Origin: Gemmatimonadota bacterium
GTDB taxonomy: Bacteria; Gemmatimonadota; Gemmatimonadetes; Gemmatimonadales; GWC2-71-9
Reading direction: 5' to 3'
Length of the DNA stretch: 45,108 nucleotides
Assembly (NCBI GenBank): GCA_003222155.1
Contig: QHUU01000086.1
Coordinates: 1 to 45,108 of the forward strand
The notes below the pieces were generated by a model. It saw nothing but the letters and a program-made list of their open reading frames with translations. It did not search any database and had not been told where the DNA came from. A program made the translations under genes and the position numbers. Shown one piece after another: positions 25,607-34,808 of the stretch; positions within the stretch are counted from its first letter, which is position 1; the number at the start of each line of letters is the position of its first letter.

Positions 25607-26347
25607 CGAGGTGAGCGCCGCCAGCTCCGCGGCCCGCGACGCCACGTAGCCGTCCCAGGCGGCCAACGCTCGATCGGGACGGCCGGGGTGGACCATGAGC
25701 TCCGTGATCCCCGGCCGGAGCCGATCGACCAGGGCGAGCAGCCGTTCGAGGAACCGCACGTCGCCGTGGAGCCCGATGCCGTGGAACCGGTCCGCATGGC
25801 GCGGCACGGCGACGCCGCGCGCCGCCACGCGCCACGCCGCTCCGATGGTCCAGCGCTTGGCCCATGCCCGCCCTGCCCCATGCTCCACCGGCACGCGGAC
25901 GAACGGTACACCGTGCGCCCGGGCGGTGGCCACCACTGGTCCCCACACACCGGGCAAGGCGTGCACGTGACGATGGCTATCGACGTGCGTGACGCGCACG
26001 CCGACGGCGCGCAACCGGGCGAGCTGCGCGGCGCACTCCTCCGCCACGTGGTCGGGATCGATGCGCCCGGTGAGCGCGCGCGTGACGAGGCCGGCCAGAC
26101 CGTGAAACCGGCCGGTGCGAGGGTGGACCAGACTGCGGCCACCACCCATCGGCTCCCCGGCGACGAGGTTGAGGTGCAGCCCGGCGCCGAGCTCCGCGCC
26201 CGCGCGGCGGAGCGCCGCGACCGCGTGCTCCCAGCCGGGCGCGTTCACGAGCACCGAGACGGACGACACCACCCCCGCGGCGTGCGCCTCCAGGATGCCC
26301 TCGTTCACACCCGGCGACAGCCCGAAATCGTCGGCGTTCACGACCAA
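25544..26347 (-). CDS. YdjC/ChbG-family carbohydrate deacetylase
   Basis: About 267 residues of a YdjC-type polysaccharide deacetylase-like fold. VVNADDFGLS at the N-terminus supplies the metal-binding aspartates, with GLHLNLV, THVDSHRHVH (metal-binding histidines) and LMVHPG further on. Family members remove acetyl groups from N-acetyl sugars (ChbG) or act in hopanoid sugar modification (HpnK). The start is uncertain: homologues begin right at the NADDFG segment, so I use the TTG at 26347, while an ATG at 26425 would overlap the GT2 gene by 68 bases. It follows the GT2 stop by about ten bases, so the two are probably one operon. The 3-prime end overlaps the convergent GT87 gene. Confidence 0.8.
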   Translation of the reverse strand: MVVNADDFGLSPGVNEGILEAHAAGVVSSVSVLVNAPGWEHAVAALRRAGAELGAGLHLNLVAGEPMGGGRSLVHPRTGRFHGLAGLVTRALTGRIDPDHVAEECAAQLARLRAVGVRVTHVDSHRHVHALPGVWGPVVATARAHGVPFVRVPVEHGAGRAWAKRWTIGAAWRVAARGVAVPRHADRFHGIGLHGDVRFLERLLALVDRLRPGITELMVHPGRPDRALAAWDGYVASRAAELAALTSSAARERLGRGDVGLTHFGAV

Positions 26348-26357
26348 GCGTCGGACG

Positions 26358-27110
26358 TCAGGCGTAGCGCCCCCGCCAGTCGTTCCAGCGGATCCGCGCC
26401 AGGTCGCGCAGCATGGCCGCCGCATCGGCGGCGAAGCGCACGTTGCTCGGCTCGTCGTCGTAACGATACTGGACCGCCGCCTGCCGCACCCGGAGCCCGT
26501 GCTTGCGCGCGATGTACAGGAGCTCGACATCGAACCCGAACCCGGCCACCGTGAGGCGCGGGAAGATCAGCTGGGCGGCGCGCGCGGTGAACGCCTTCAA
26601 GCCGGCCTGCGTGTCCAGAATGCCGGGCAGGAGCGTGACCCGCACCACGCGGTTGAACAGGCGGCTCAACAGGTGGCGGGTGTAGAGGTAATGGAAGAAC
26701 GACGGGCTCATGAGGTAGCGCGACTCGGGGAGCACGCGACAGGCGATCGCCACGTCGGCGCCGGCGTCCAGCTCGCGCACCATGGTGTCGATCTCATCGA
26801 CCGGGTAGGCGAGATCGGCGTCCGTGAACACGCGCCGGGCACCCTGCGCGGCGGCCATCCCGCGCGCCACGGAAAAGCCCTTGCCCCGGTTGGAGTCGTT
26901 GCGCAGCAGCGTCGCGCCGCTGAACGTGCGGGCGAAGTCGGCGAGCAGTCGCGCGGCGCCCGGCTCGCTGTGGTCGTCCACCAGCACCAGCTCGGTGGGC
27001 CGGGGCTGGGCGCACACGTAGCGGCGCAGTGTTTCGAGGTGCAGTGGCAGGCGGGCCGCGCCGTTCCGCACCGGCACCACAACAGAGAGATGGATCGGGG
27101 ACTCGGCCAC
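26358..27110 (-). CDS. GT2 family, dolichyl-phosphate-sugar-synthase-like glycosyltransferase
   Basis: 250 residues of a GT-A glycosyltransferase: LSVVVPVRNG at the start, ELVLVDDHS (nucleotide-sugar contact), NRGKGFSVARGM, and the metal-binding VFTDADL. The acceptor-side features YLMSPSFF and LDTQAGLKAF resemble polyprenyl-phosphate glucosyl/mannosyl synthases (Alg5/Dpm1 type). No C-terminal membrane helices follow, so it is of the short soluble or peripheral type. It would transfer a sugar from a nucleotide to undecaprenyl phosphate, giving a donor for a GT87 enzyme. It starts with GTG. It lies upstream of, and is probably co-transcribed with, the YdjC-type deacetylase. Confidence 0.8.
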   Translation of the reverse strand: MAESPIHLSVVVPVRNGAARLPLHLETLRRYVCAQPRPTELVLVDDHSEPGAARLLADFARTFSGATLLRNDSNRGKGFSVARGMAAAQGARRVFTDADLAYPVDEIDTMVRELDAGADVAIACRVLPESRYLMSPSFFHYLYTRHLLSRLFNRVVRVTLLPGILDTQAGLKAFTARAAQLIFPRLTVAGFGFDVELLYIARKHGLRVRQAAVQYRYDDEPSNVRFAADAAAMLRDLARIRWNDWRGRYA

Positions 27111-27175
27111 GCCGACAAGATACGAGTCGCCGCGGCCGCCTGGGTATCCTTACACCACCCCGAAATGGAGCCGTC

Positions 27176-28060
27176 ATGCGCGCGCCAACCCTGCTTTTGT
27201 CCCCTGTCCTTCTGGTCACCCTCGGCACCCCGATCGCCCGCGCCCAGACGCCCCCCCAGGGCGCAGCCTGGGATTCCGTGGCGCGCATCCTCCAGACGCC
27301 GCTGAGCGCGACGGGCGGTTACTACCGCTACAACCTGCCGCGGCGCGACGTCACGCTGAGGATCGGCGATGTGACGGTCTCTCCGTCGCTCGCGCTCGGC
27401 GGCTGGGCGGGGTTCAGCGGGGAGGCGGACGACGCGACCGCCATGGGCGACCTGGTGCTGCTCGCGAGCGAGGTGAAGCCGGTGCTCGCCGAGCTGGCGC
27501 ACCAGCGGCTCGACGTGACGGCGGTGCACAATCATCTCGCGGGGGAGGAGCCGCAGCTTACGTACGTGCATTTCCACGGTCAAGGCCGGGCGACGGAGCT
27601 CGCGACGCGCCTCGACCGTGTGCTCGCGCACACGGCGACGCCGCGCCCGGTGGCGGCACAGCCCGCCGCACCCCCCACGATCGACACCGCGCTGGTCTTC
27701 CGCACGCTCGGGCATTCCGGCACGGCCCGCGGAAACGTTGCGCAGGTCGGGTTCGTGCTCGTCTCGGGGGCGGTGACGCTGCACGGCCGTACAGTGGTGC
27801 CCGCGATGGCGTACGGGAGCCCGGTGAACGTGCAAATGGTCGACGGCACGCGGGCGGTCGCGACCGGAGACTTCGCAGTCGAGGGCGGCAAAGTCAGCGC
27901 CATGCTTGCGGCACTGGCGGCGCACGGCATCGCCGCGACGGCGGTCCACACGCATCTGATCGACGAGTCGCCGCGCCTCTACTACATGCACTTCTGGGCG
28001 GACGGTCCGGTGGCCGAGGTGCTCGCGGGTCTGCGGGCGGCGCTCGACGCGGCACGCTGA
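27176..28060 (+). CDS. Secreted DUF1259 (LppY/LpqO-like) protein, two tandem domains
   Basis: 294 residues with a signal peptide (about 1-24, ending ARAQ). Two repeats of the DUF1259 fold follow (about 27-150 and 170-292). Each closes with the same pattern: TAVHNHLAGEEPQLTYVHF in the first and TAVHTHLIDESPRLYYMHF in the second. The repeated His-x-His and the following histidine look like metal ligands, but no activity is established for the family. The start is fixed by GGAG six bases before the ATG at 27176. It is divergent from the GT2 gene and is followed by a small hairpin before the methyltransferase gene. Confidence 0.8.
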   Translation: MRAPTLLLSPVLLVTLGTPIARAQTPPQGAAWDSVARILQTPLSATGGYYRYNLPRRDVTLRIGDVTVSPSLALGGWAGFSGEADDATAMGDLVLLASEVKPVLAELAHQRLDVTAVHNHLAGEEPQLTYVHFHGQGRATELATRLDRVLAHTATPRPVAAQPAAPPTIDTALVFRTLGHSGTARGNVAQVGFVLVSGAVTLHGRTVVPAMAYGSPVNVQMVDGTRAVATGDFAVEGGKVSAMLAALAAHGIAATAVHTHLIDESPRLYYMHFWADGPVAEVLAGLRAALDAAR

Positions 28061-28078
28061 GGACGTCACCCCCTGACT

Positions 28079-28101
28079 CCCTCTCCGCCATGCAGAGAGG
28101 G
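28079..28101 (+). terminator. Small hairpin between the DUF1259 and methyltransferase genes
   Basis: CCCTCTC (28079-28085) pairs perfectly with GAGAGGG (28095-28101) across a nine-base loop. There is no T run, so it may be a weak terminator or an RNA stabiliser. The loop contains an ATG in the methyltransferase frame, which argues against that codon as the start. Confidence 0.4.
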
Positions 28102-28128
28102 GGAACGAACGTTACGTTTCCGGCCCCC

Positions 28129-28986
28129 ATGACGACCGCCATCGAGCACGTCTCCGACACCGCCCGCTGGGTCGCGCTGTACCGCGCCATGGAGTCGGAG
28201 CGGTCCGATGCGCTGTTCCGCGATCCCTACGCCCGCCGGCTCGCCGGCGAGCGCGGGGAGCGCATCCTCGCCTCCATGCGGAAGGGTCAGGCGTGGGCGT
28301 GGCCGATGATCGTCCGCACGGCGGTGATGGATGAGCTGATCCTGCGAGCGATCGAGCGCGACGGCGCCGACACGGTGCTCAACCTGGCCGCCGGTCTCGA
28401 CACCCGGCCGTACCGGCTGCCCCTGAAGGCGACGCTACGCTGGGTGGAGGTCGATTTTCCGGACGTGATCGCCTACAAGCAGGAGCAGCTCGCCGGAGAG
28501 CGCCCGGCCTGCGCGCTGGAGCAGGTGGGGATCGACCTCACCGACGTGGCAGGCCGCCGGGCGCTGTTCGGCCAGATCGGCGCGGCGCCGCGGCGGGTGC
28601 TGGTCGTGAGCGAGGGGCTGCTCATCTATCTCAACCCCGAGCAGGTCGCGGCCCTCGCAGCCGACCTCGCCGTCCCCCGGTCGTTCCGCTGGTGGCTGAT
28701 CGACCTGGGGTCTCCCCGGCTACTCAAGATGATGGAGAAGACGTGGGGGCGGGCCGTGGCCGCGGGGAACGCGCCGTTCCGGTTCGCTCCCGCCGAGGGC
28801 ACACGATTCTTCGAGCCGCACGGCTGGCGCGAGGCGGAGTACCGGTCGATGTGGGAGGAGTCGCTGCGGCTGAAGCGGACGATGCGGGGGGCCTGGCTCT
28901 GGGGCCTCATCGGACGGCTGTACCCCAAGGCCAAGCGGGAGCAGTTCCGGCGCATGTCCGGGATCGTCCTGCTCCAGCGCGTTTGA
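28129..28986 (+). CDS. Class I SAM-dependent methyltransferase (TIGR00027/LCM family)
   Basis: 285 residues. The N-terminus EHVSDTARWVALYRAMESER and LFRDPYARRLAGERG are typical of the TIGR00027 group related to leucine carboxyl methyltransferases. The SAM-binding glycine motif is VLNLAAGLDTRPYRL, the acidic strand is LRWVEVDFPDVI, and VLVVSEGLLIYL follows. The substrate is unknown; members are often linked to secondary metabolism or to O-methylation of small molecules. I chose ATG28129 because homologues begin close to the HVSDTARW segment. The ATG at 28090 lies in a hairpin loop. The stop overlaps the TTG start of the next gene by four bases. Confidence 0.85.
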   Translation: MTTAIEHVSDTARWVALYRAMESERSDALFRDPYARRLAGERGERILASMRKGQAWAWPMIVRTAVMDELILRAIERDGADTVLNLAAGLDTRPYRLPLKATLRWVEVDFPDVIAYKQEQLAGERPACALEQVGIDLTDVAGRRALFGQIGAAPRRVLVVSEGLLIYLNPEQVAALAADLAVPRSFRWWLIDLGSPRLLKMMEKTWGRAVAAGNAPFRFAPAEGTRFFEPHGWREAEYRSMWEESLRLKRTMRGAWLWGLIGRLYPKAKREQFRRMSGIVLLQRV

Positions 28987-29825
28987 ATCACACGGCGGCC
29001 CGCAGACGCACCTGCCGCCTGGCGCTCGCGGGCCTTGTCGGAACGGTGGCGTGCGCCAGACACTCCCCGCGCGCCGCGAGCCCGAACGTCATCACGATCA
29101 CAGCCACGGACTACGCCTTCGGCGGACCCGACACGATCCCTGCCGGCCTCGCGACGCTGCGCCTGGTCAACGCGGGCAAAGAGCCGCATCAGGCCGGGCT
29201 GGTCCGGGTCGACAGTGGGAAGAGCAGCGCAGCAGTGGAGGCCGCGATGAAGGCGCCCGGGCCGCCGCCGGAGTGGGTGGCGTTCGTCGGGGGCCCCGAT
29301 GTCGTGCTGCCGGGCGACACCGCGAATTCCACGCAGCCTCTCACGGCCGGCCGCTATTTCCTGGTGTGCTTCTTCCCGAGTCCCGACGGCAAGCTGCACC
29401 TCGAGAAGGGGATGTTTCGCTGGCTGGTGGTGCGGGGGCCGGCTCCGCCGGCCGAGTCCGACCCCGCGGGCGATGGGACCATCACGCTGAACGACTACGG
29501 CTTCGAGATCGCGCCGCCGCTGACCGCCGGGGCTCACACCCTGCGCGTGGCGAATGCTGGGCCGCAGTTGCACGAGGTGATGCTGCTGGCGCTCGCGCCG
29601 GGGAAGGGTGCTGCCGACGTGGTCGCCTGGGACAAGGGCGGCATGAAAGGGGCCCCGCCGGCCCGCCCGCTCGGCGGCATCGTGGGGCTCACGCCCGGGC
29701 GGCGCGCGGCGTTCACGGTGACGCTCGCGCCCGGCAGGTACGTGCTGGCGTGCTTCGTGCCCGACGCCGTTGACGGGAAGTCGCACGCCGTGCACGGGAT
29801 GGTGAAGGAGATCACGGTAAGCTAG
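28983..29825 (+). CDS. Lipoprotein-like protein with two cupredoxin domains
   Basis: 280 residues from a TTG start that overlaps the methyltransferase stop (TTGA). A basic N-terminus and hydrophobic stretch end in VAC, a weak lipobox. Two cupredoxin-like beta domains follow (about 30-150 and 160-280). Each shows a possible copper ligand set: KEPHQAG with CFFPSPDGKLHLEKGM in the first, and PQLHEVM with CFVPDAVDGKSHAVHGM in the second. The Cys-to-His spacing (9 and 10 residues) is longer than the 2-4 found in plastocyanin and auracyanin, so copper binding needs testing. A periplasmic electron-transfer or copper-binding role is the best guess. Its stop codon overlaps that of the TonB receptor gene at CTAG. 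Confidence 0.75.
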   Translation: MNHTAARRRTCRLALAGLVGTVACARHSPRAASPNVITITATDYAFGGPDTIPAGLATLRLVNAGKEPHQAGLVRVDSGKSSAAVEAAMKAPGPPPEWVAFVGGPDVVLPGDTANSTQPLTAGRYFLVCFFPSPDGKLHLEKGMFRWLVVRGPAPPAESDPAGDGTITLNDYGFEIAPPLTAGAHTLRVANAGPQLHEVMLLALAPGKGAADVVAWDKGGMKGAPPARPLGGIVGLTPGRRAAFTVTLAPGRYVLACFVPDAVDGKSHAVHGMVKEITVS

Positions 29826-32800
29826 AACACCCACCGCACTCCCGCCTGCAGCTGCCGCGGGTCCCCCAACCCCGAGCGGATCGTGCCGTCGAAGTTGAAG
29901 AGCAACCCGCCGTAGGCGGGGTCTTTGAAGTTGTCGGTGTTCGTGAGATTGAACACCTCGACCATCAGCTCCACCTGCCCCTGGCGCCCGGTATTGACGG
30001 GCCGCGAGACGCGCACGTCCCAGGAGAAGTATGCGTTGTCCTTCCGCAGGGTATTGCGGGGCAGGACCGACCCGTTCGGGCAAATGCGGTCCTGCGGACT
30101 CCCGGCCCGCTGCCCGGTGCCGACGTTGCCGGCGCCGCACTTCTCCGACACGGGCTGTGCCGAGTAGTAGCTCACCCTGTTGTTCAGATAAATCTCGCCC
30201 GGCAGCTTCACCAGCGCCCAGCCGTTGAACCGGTGCCGCTGGTCGCGGTCGCTCCAGTTGTACTCGGGTGCCAGGTCGTTCGCCTTGGCGTAGCGGAACG
30301 TGAACGGATCGCGCTCGTTGTCGTCGTCCGATTTGTCGAACGAGAGCGTGTAGTTCGCCGCGAACTGGAGGTGCGGAGAGGCGACGCGTTTCAGGCCGAG
30401 TGTGATGCCGTTGTAGCGAGACTTGGCGCTCGACTGCACGACGGTGAGCGTCCCGAGCGCCTTCGGTCCGGTGCCCCACGGGCCGACGTTGGCCACCCCG
30501 AACAGCGAATCGTTTGCGTTGAAGAAGCGGGTGAGGAAGTCGGTGCGGGCGTGCGTGTAGGTCAGCGAGACGGCCAGATCCGAGCCGATCTGCCGCTCGT
30601 AGCCGACGGTCGCGCTGAACGTCCGGGGGTTGCGGAAGTCCTTGTCGAACACGAACACTCCCGGAACTGAGACGGCGCTCGCCGGCACCGAGTCCGGGAA
30701 CAGGCTCCCGTACGCCGGCGCCCCGGGGCCACCCGCGCCATAGGTCATGCCTTGAGCCCCGTCGGTGCTGCGGCTTGACGCCAGGTTCAGGCCCGGGATG
30801 CGCGCGTAATAGAGCCCCGCGTTGCCGCGGAAGACCTCTCGGCCCGACCCGTCCGGGTCGTAGGCGACGCCCAGGCGGGGCTGGAACATCTTCCAGTCGG
30901 AGGGGATCGTCCCATCGGACGGAAACGCGAACGTGCCCTTCGCGTTGGTCACCGTCGAGTCGTAGTAGACCGCGTAGTACGTCTGATTTTTCGGCGTGAT
31001 CAAACTCGGCTCGACCTGGGCCTCCCACCGCAGCCCATAGTCCACGGTCCACCGCGGGTTCGGCTTCCAGGAATCCTGCAGGTAGACCGCGAGCTCGTTC
31101 TGTGGAATGGACTGTGTGCCCGCGGCGCGGACGCTGCGGTCTATGCCCGCCTGCTGCAGGTACAGGAGCGGCCCGCCCGTCGTGGAGTCGGCAAGGTAAT
31201 TGAGGAACGCAGTCACCGAGGCAAAGATGTATCGGCTGTTCGCGAACCCGATGAAGGTCTGCACCGAGTTCACCCGGTTCCACTCAGCCCCGAACTTTAT
31301 CAGATGGTCGCCCTTGGCGATCGACACGTTGTCGAGCGCCTGAATGCGAGTGTCGTAGTAATCGATCGGCAAGAAGAACGGCAGGCCGAAGCGGAATCCG
31401 GTGGTGTCCATCCCGGTGTCTGGAAACGGCCGCTTCGCCGGCGGGTCCGCGGGATTGGCACCGAGCGCCGCGGAGCGGGCCCCGCCGTAGGGCCGGGGAC
31501 GGTCCTCGCGGGAGTACTGGAAGCGGAATTCGTTCGTCACTGCGGGAGACAGGTACGACGCGAGCGCCAGATTGCCGGCATTCGAATGGTCCTTCTCGAT
31601 CCCGTTGGCGCTGCGACCCCAGGCGTCGACGTCGAAGGTGCCGTTGTCCTGCTGGGACCACGTGTAGTTGTACTTGAGCGACAGGTTATGCCGGTCGGAG
31701 AGCCGCCAGTCGATCTTCACGAGACCCGCGCGGGCGTCGTTGGTCCGGGAGATCGGCCCGAAGTCTCCGCGCAGCGCGCCGGCAAACGCCGTGTCCATCC
31801 AGCGGGTGAGCGAGTCGAGTGCGGGACTCGAGGGGCGCGTCTTCTGCTTGATCTCGTCGTACACCTGCTGATCGTAGGCGACGAAGAAGAAGGCCTTGTC
31901 GCGTTTCAGAGGGCCGCCGAGCGTGAAGCCGAACTGGTGCTGGCGGAAGTCGGGCGTGAGCGTCTGCGTGCCGTGCGCGAGGTCGGCCGAGAGCCAGTCG
32001 TACTTGCCGAAGTAGTGCAGCGAGCCCTTGAGCTCGTTCGTGCCGGACTTGGTAATCACGTTCACGAACCCCGAGCCCGAGCGGCCGAACTCGGCGGACG
32101 CTCCGCCTGCCGTGACGACCACTTCCTGAACGGCGTCGAGGTTGAAGGTGAACGGCGGGCGTTGCCCACCCCGCTGCTCCCCGAAGAACGGGTTGTTGAA
32201 GTCCGCTCCATCCACGGACACGTTGTTGTGGATGCCGCGCTGTCCCGCCACGGTGAGCTCGTCGCCATCCGGGCCCTGCACGGTCGCGACGTTCGGCGTG
32301 AGGAGCGTGAGATTGAGGAAATTGCGCCCGTTGTTCGGCAGCCCCCCCACGGCCTGGTTGGGCAGCCTGGTGGACGACTCGACCTTGCTCACGTCGACCA
32401 CCGGCGTCGCCGTGACCGTGACCGCGGCGAGCTCAACCGGCTCGAGCTTCAAGGTCAGGTCGACCGTCTCGCCCACCCGCAACACGATCCCCGTCTGCCG
32501 CCGCTCGCCCAGGCCCACAGCCCGGGCCCTGACCTCGTAGGTGCCGAGCGGGAGCAGCGGCGCCACGAACACGCCCTTCTCGTTGGTGGTCACCGTCCGC
32601 TGGAACCGCGTCTGCACGTCGGTGACGGTGACCTGCGCCCCCACGACGACATTGCCGGACGGATCCGAGACGATCCCCCGGATCACACCGGTCGTCGCTT
32701 GGGCCTGCGCTGCGAGCGAGGTGGGCCAGCACGCCAGCGCCAGCACCGCGCCGACCGCCGCGATGCACGGGCGCCACCGGGTGCGAATGCCGCACGTCAT
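29822..32800 (-). CDS. TonB-dependent receptor with carboxypeptidase-regulatory-like N-terminal domain (Oar-like)
   Basis: 992 residues from the ATG at 32800, with a signal peptide (about 1-31, ending SLAAQ). A carboxypeptidase-D regulatory-like beta domain lies at about 36-118 (GVIRGIVSDPSGNVVVGAQVTV). A plug domain follows (about 130-245, with RGIHNNVSVDGADFNNPFF), then a long beta-barrel ending in aromatic Phe (GVRWVF), the outer-membrane assembly signal. The barrel segments and N-terminal extension resemble Oar-type receptors of Bacteroidota, Acidobacteriota and Gemmatimonadota. No SusD-like lipoprotein or TonB/ExbBD gene is adjacent, so the substrate cannot be inferred. Upstream open codons to 32911 precede the signal peptide and look non-coding. 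Confidence 0.9.
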   Translation of the reverse strand: MTCGIRTRWRPCIAAVGAVLALACWPTSLAAQAQATTGVIRGIVSDPSGNVVVGAQVTVTDVQTRFQRTVTTNEKGVFVAPLLPLGTYEVRARAVGLGERRQTGIVLRVGETVDLTLKLEPVELAAVTVTATPVVDVSKVESSTRLPNQAVGGLPNNGRNFLNLTLLTPNVATVQGPDGDELTVAGQRGIHNNVSVDGADFNNPFFGEQRGGQRPPFTFNLDAVQEVVVTAGGASAEFGRSGSGFVNVITKSGTNELKGSLHYFGKYDWLSADLAHGTQTLTPDFRQHQFGFTLGGPLKRDKAFFFVAYDQQVYDEIKQKTRPSSPALDSLTRWMDTAFAGALRGDFGPISRTNDARAGLVKIDWRLSDRHNLSLKYNYTWSQQDNGTFDVDAWGRSANGIEKDHSNAGNLALASYLSPAVTNEFRFQYSREDRPRPYGGARSAALGANPADPPAKRPFPDTGMDTTGFRFGLPFFLPIDYYDTRIQALDNVSIAKGDHLIKFGAEWNRVNSVQTFIGFANSRYIFASVTAFLNYLADSTTGGPLLYLQQAGIDRSVRAAGTQSIPQNELAVYLQDSWKPNPRWTVDYGLRWEAQVEPSLITPKNQTYYAVYYDSTVTNAKGTFAFPSDGTIPSDWKMFQPRLGVAYDPDGSGREVFRGNAGLYYARIPGLNLASSRSTDGAQGMTYGAGGPGAPAYGSLFPDSVPASAVSVPGVFVFDKDFRNPRTFSATVGYERQIGSDLAVSLTYTHARTDFLTRFFNANDSLFGVANVGPWGTGPKALGTLTVVQSSAKSRYNGITLGLKRVASPHLQFAANYTLSFDKSDDDNERDPFTFRYAKANDLAPEYNWSDRDQRHRFNGWALVKLPGEIYLNNRVSYYSAQPVSEKCGAGNVGTGQRAGSPQDRICPNGSVLPRNTLRKDNAYFSWDVRVSRPVNTGRQGQVELMVEVFNLTNTDNFKDPAYGGLLFNFDGTIRSGLGDPRQLQAGVRWVF

Positions 32801-32863
32801 GGTGTAGGGTCTCCGGGAGGAGGTGGTGCGCAAGGGCGCGGGTGAATTAGCACGGTTATGCAA

Positions 32864-32901
32864 GGGCGGCAAGGGCGGCACGGTTGCCGCCCCTGCCGCC
32901 C
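32864..32901. repeat. Strong GC-rich hairpin in the divergent receptor/polX promoter region
   Basis: GGGCGGCAAGGGCGGCA (32864-32880) is followed by a three-base loop and a nearly perfect complement, TTGCCGCCCCTGCCGCC (32884-32900). It lies between the starts of the TonB receptor (minus) and polX (plus). It contains a tandem GGGCGGCAA unit. It could be an operator, an attenuator or an intergenic repeat. Confidence 0.5.
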
Positions 32902-32928
32902 CGCTAGGCAAGGCCCATCTTAGTACCG

Positions 32929-34653
32929 ATGCAGAATCCCGACATCGCCCGCCTGTTCGATGAGGTGGCCGACCTCCTCGAGATCCAGGACGCCAACCCG
33001 TTCCGGGTGCGGGCGTACCGCAACGCCGCCCGCACCATCCGCGACTTTCCCGAGCCGCTCACGGACCTGGTCCGCGCCGGCACCAAGGACCTGACCGAGA
33101 TCCCCGGCATCGGCGACGACCTGGCGGAGAAAATCACCGAGATCGTCACCAGCGGCGCGCTACCGCTGCAGCAGCAGCTGGCACGCAAGCTCCCCGCGGG
33201 CCTGCTCGACCTGCTGCGCATCCCGGGGCTCGGCCCCAAGCGCGTGAAGCTGCTCTACAAGAAGCTCAAGGTGAAATCCGCCGCCGACCTGGCGAAGGCG
33301 CTCGACGCAGGGAAGGTCCAGAAGCTCAAGGGCTTCGGTCCTAAAATGGAAGAGAAGATGCGAGCCGGCCTGGGCCAGGCCCAGGTGACCGAGCGGCGCA
33401 TGCTGCTGAACGAAGCGGAAACCCAGGCGACCGCCGTCGTGGCGTACCTCCAGGCCGGCGGCGGTGTGCGCCAGATCGAGGTCGCCGGCAGCTATCGGCG
33501 GCGCCGGGAGACGATCGGCGACCTGGACATCCTCGTCACGTCCGACTCGAGCGCCCAGGTCATGGACCGCTTCGCCACGTACGGCGACGTGGCGGACGTG
33601 GTCTCGAAGGGCGACACCCGCGCCACGGTCAAGCTGCGGGGCGGGCTGCAGGTGGATCTGCGGGCCGTGGAGCCGGCCGCCTACGGCGCCGCCCTGCAGT
33701 ATTTCACCGGGTCCAAGGCACACAACGTCGAGCTTCGCAAGATCGCCCAGGAGCAGGGCTACAAGCTCAACGAGTACGGCCTGTTCAAAGGGACGCGGCG
33801 CGTCGCCGGGAAGACCGAAGCGGAGATCTATAACACGCTCGGCCTCGACTGGATGCCGCCGGAGCTGCGCGAGGCGCGCGGCGAGATCGCGCTCGCCCGC
33901 GAGCATCGCCTGCCTCGGCTCGTCGAGCTCACGGACATGCGCGGCGACCTGCAGATGCATACGTCCGCCACCGACGGCAAAGGGACGTTCGAGGAAATGG
34001 CCCAGGCGGCGCGGGCGCTCGACTACCAGTATATCGCGATCACCGACCACTCGCAGCGCGTCACCATGACGCACGGCCTCGACCCCAGGCGGTTGCGCGC
34101 CCAGTGGAAAGCGATCGACGCGTGGAACGCCGCGGCGCGCGGCTTCACCATCTTGAAGAGCGTCGAGCTCGACATCCTCGAGAACGGCAAACTCGATCTG
34201 CCCGACGACGTGCTGGCCGAGGCCGACTACGTCGTCGCGACCATTCACTACGGCCTCACGCAAGCCGAGCAGCAGCTGACGCGGCGCCTGGTGGACGCGG
34301 CGGAGCACCCATTCGTGGACGCCATCGGACATCCCACCGGGCGCCTCGTCGGCAAACGCGAGCCCTACCCCGCCGACTTCGAGGCCGTGAGCCGTGCCTG
34401 CGCCGCCGCGGGGTGTGCGCTCGAGCTCAACGGCCACCCCGAGCGGATGGACCTTCCGGACACGCTCGCGGCCGCAGCGAAGCAGTGGGGCGTGCGCTTC
34501 GTGCTCTCGACCGACAGCCACCAGCCCGGCAATCTCACGTTCATGCGCTACGCCGTGGACCTGGCGCGGCGCGCCGGGCTCGAGGCGCGAGACATCCTCA
34601 ATACCCGTCCGCTTGCCGCGTTCCAACGAGAATTGAAGCGCGCGCGACAGTAG
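32929..34653 (+). CDS. polX: DNA polymerase/3-prime-5-prime exonuclease PolX with PHP domain
   Basis: 574 residues. The N-terminal helix-hairpin-helix region (about 1-145) contains [15 protein letters not shown] and [19 protein letters not shown]. The polymerase X nucleotidyltransferase core carries [17 protein letters not shown], with catalytic aspartates Asp198 and Asp200. The C-terminal PHP phosphoesterase domain starts near residue 335 ([14 protein letters not shown], His344; [16 protein letters not shown]). This is the standard bacterial PolX layout, which acts in base-excision repair gap filling with a metal-dependent exonuclease. Length is normal for the family. The ATG at 32929 has no strong ribosome site, but the conserved N-terminus begins right there. 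Confidence 0.95.
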   Translation: MQNPDIARLFDEVADLLEIQDANPFRVRAYRNAARTIRDFPEPLTDLVRAGTKDLTEIPGIGDDLAEKITEIVTSGALPLQQQLARKLPAGLLDLLRIPGLGPKRVKLLYKKLKVKSAADLAKALDAGKVQKLKGFGPKMEEKMRAGLGQAQVTERRMLLNEAETQATAVVAYLQAGGGVRQIEVAGSYRRRRETIGDLDILVTSDSSAQVMDRFATYGDVADVVSKGDTRATVKLRGGLQVDLRAVEPAAYGAALQYFTGSKAHNVELRKIAQEQGYKLNEYGLFKGTRRVAGKTEAEIYNTLGLDWMPPELREARGEIALAREHRLPRLVELTDMRGDLQMHTSATDGKGTFEEMAQAARALDYQYIAITDHSQRVTMTHGLDPRRLRAQWKAIDAWNAAARGFTILKSVELDILENGKLDLPDDVLAEADYVVATIHYGLTQAEQQLTRRLVDAAEHPFVDAIGHPTGRLVGKREPYPADFEAVSRACAAAGCALELNGHPERMDLPDTLAAAAKQWGVRFVLSTDSHQPGNLTFMRYAVDLARRAGLEARDILNTRPLAAFQRELKRARQ

Positions 34654-34808
34654 CGCCGCACCATCCTGAGGCCGAGTCCGCGCCCGCCGTGCCCGCTGTT
34701 TCGGCACGCCGGATGCACGCGGTGCGGTGCCGTCCCGCGACCGCCGGCGATGGCGGCGCGTTGCACACCGCAACCGACGCTGGTGAGTCGCTGCAGGAGG
34801 GCGAAGGT

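Noticed and set aside
28090-28128. Upstream ATG for the methyltransferase
   Set aside because: It lies in a hairpin loop, and the family N-terminus begins at the ATG at 28129.
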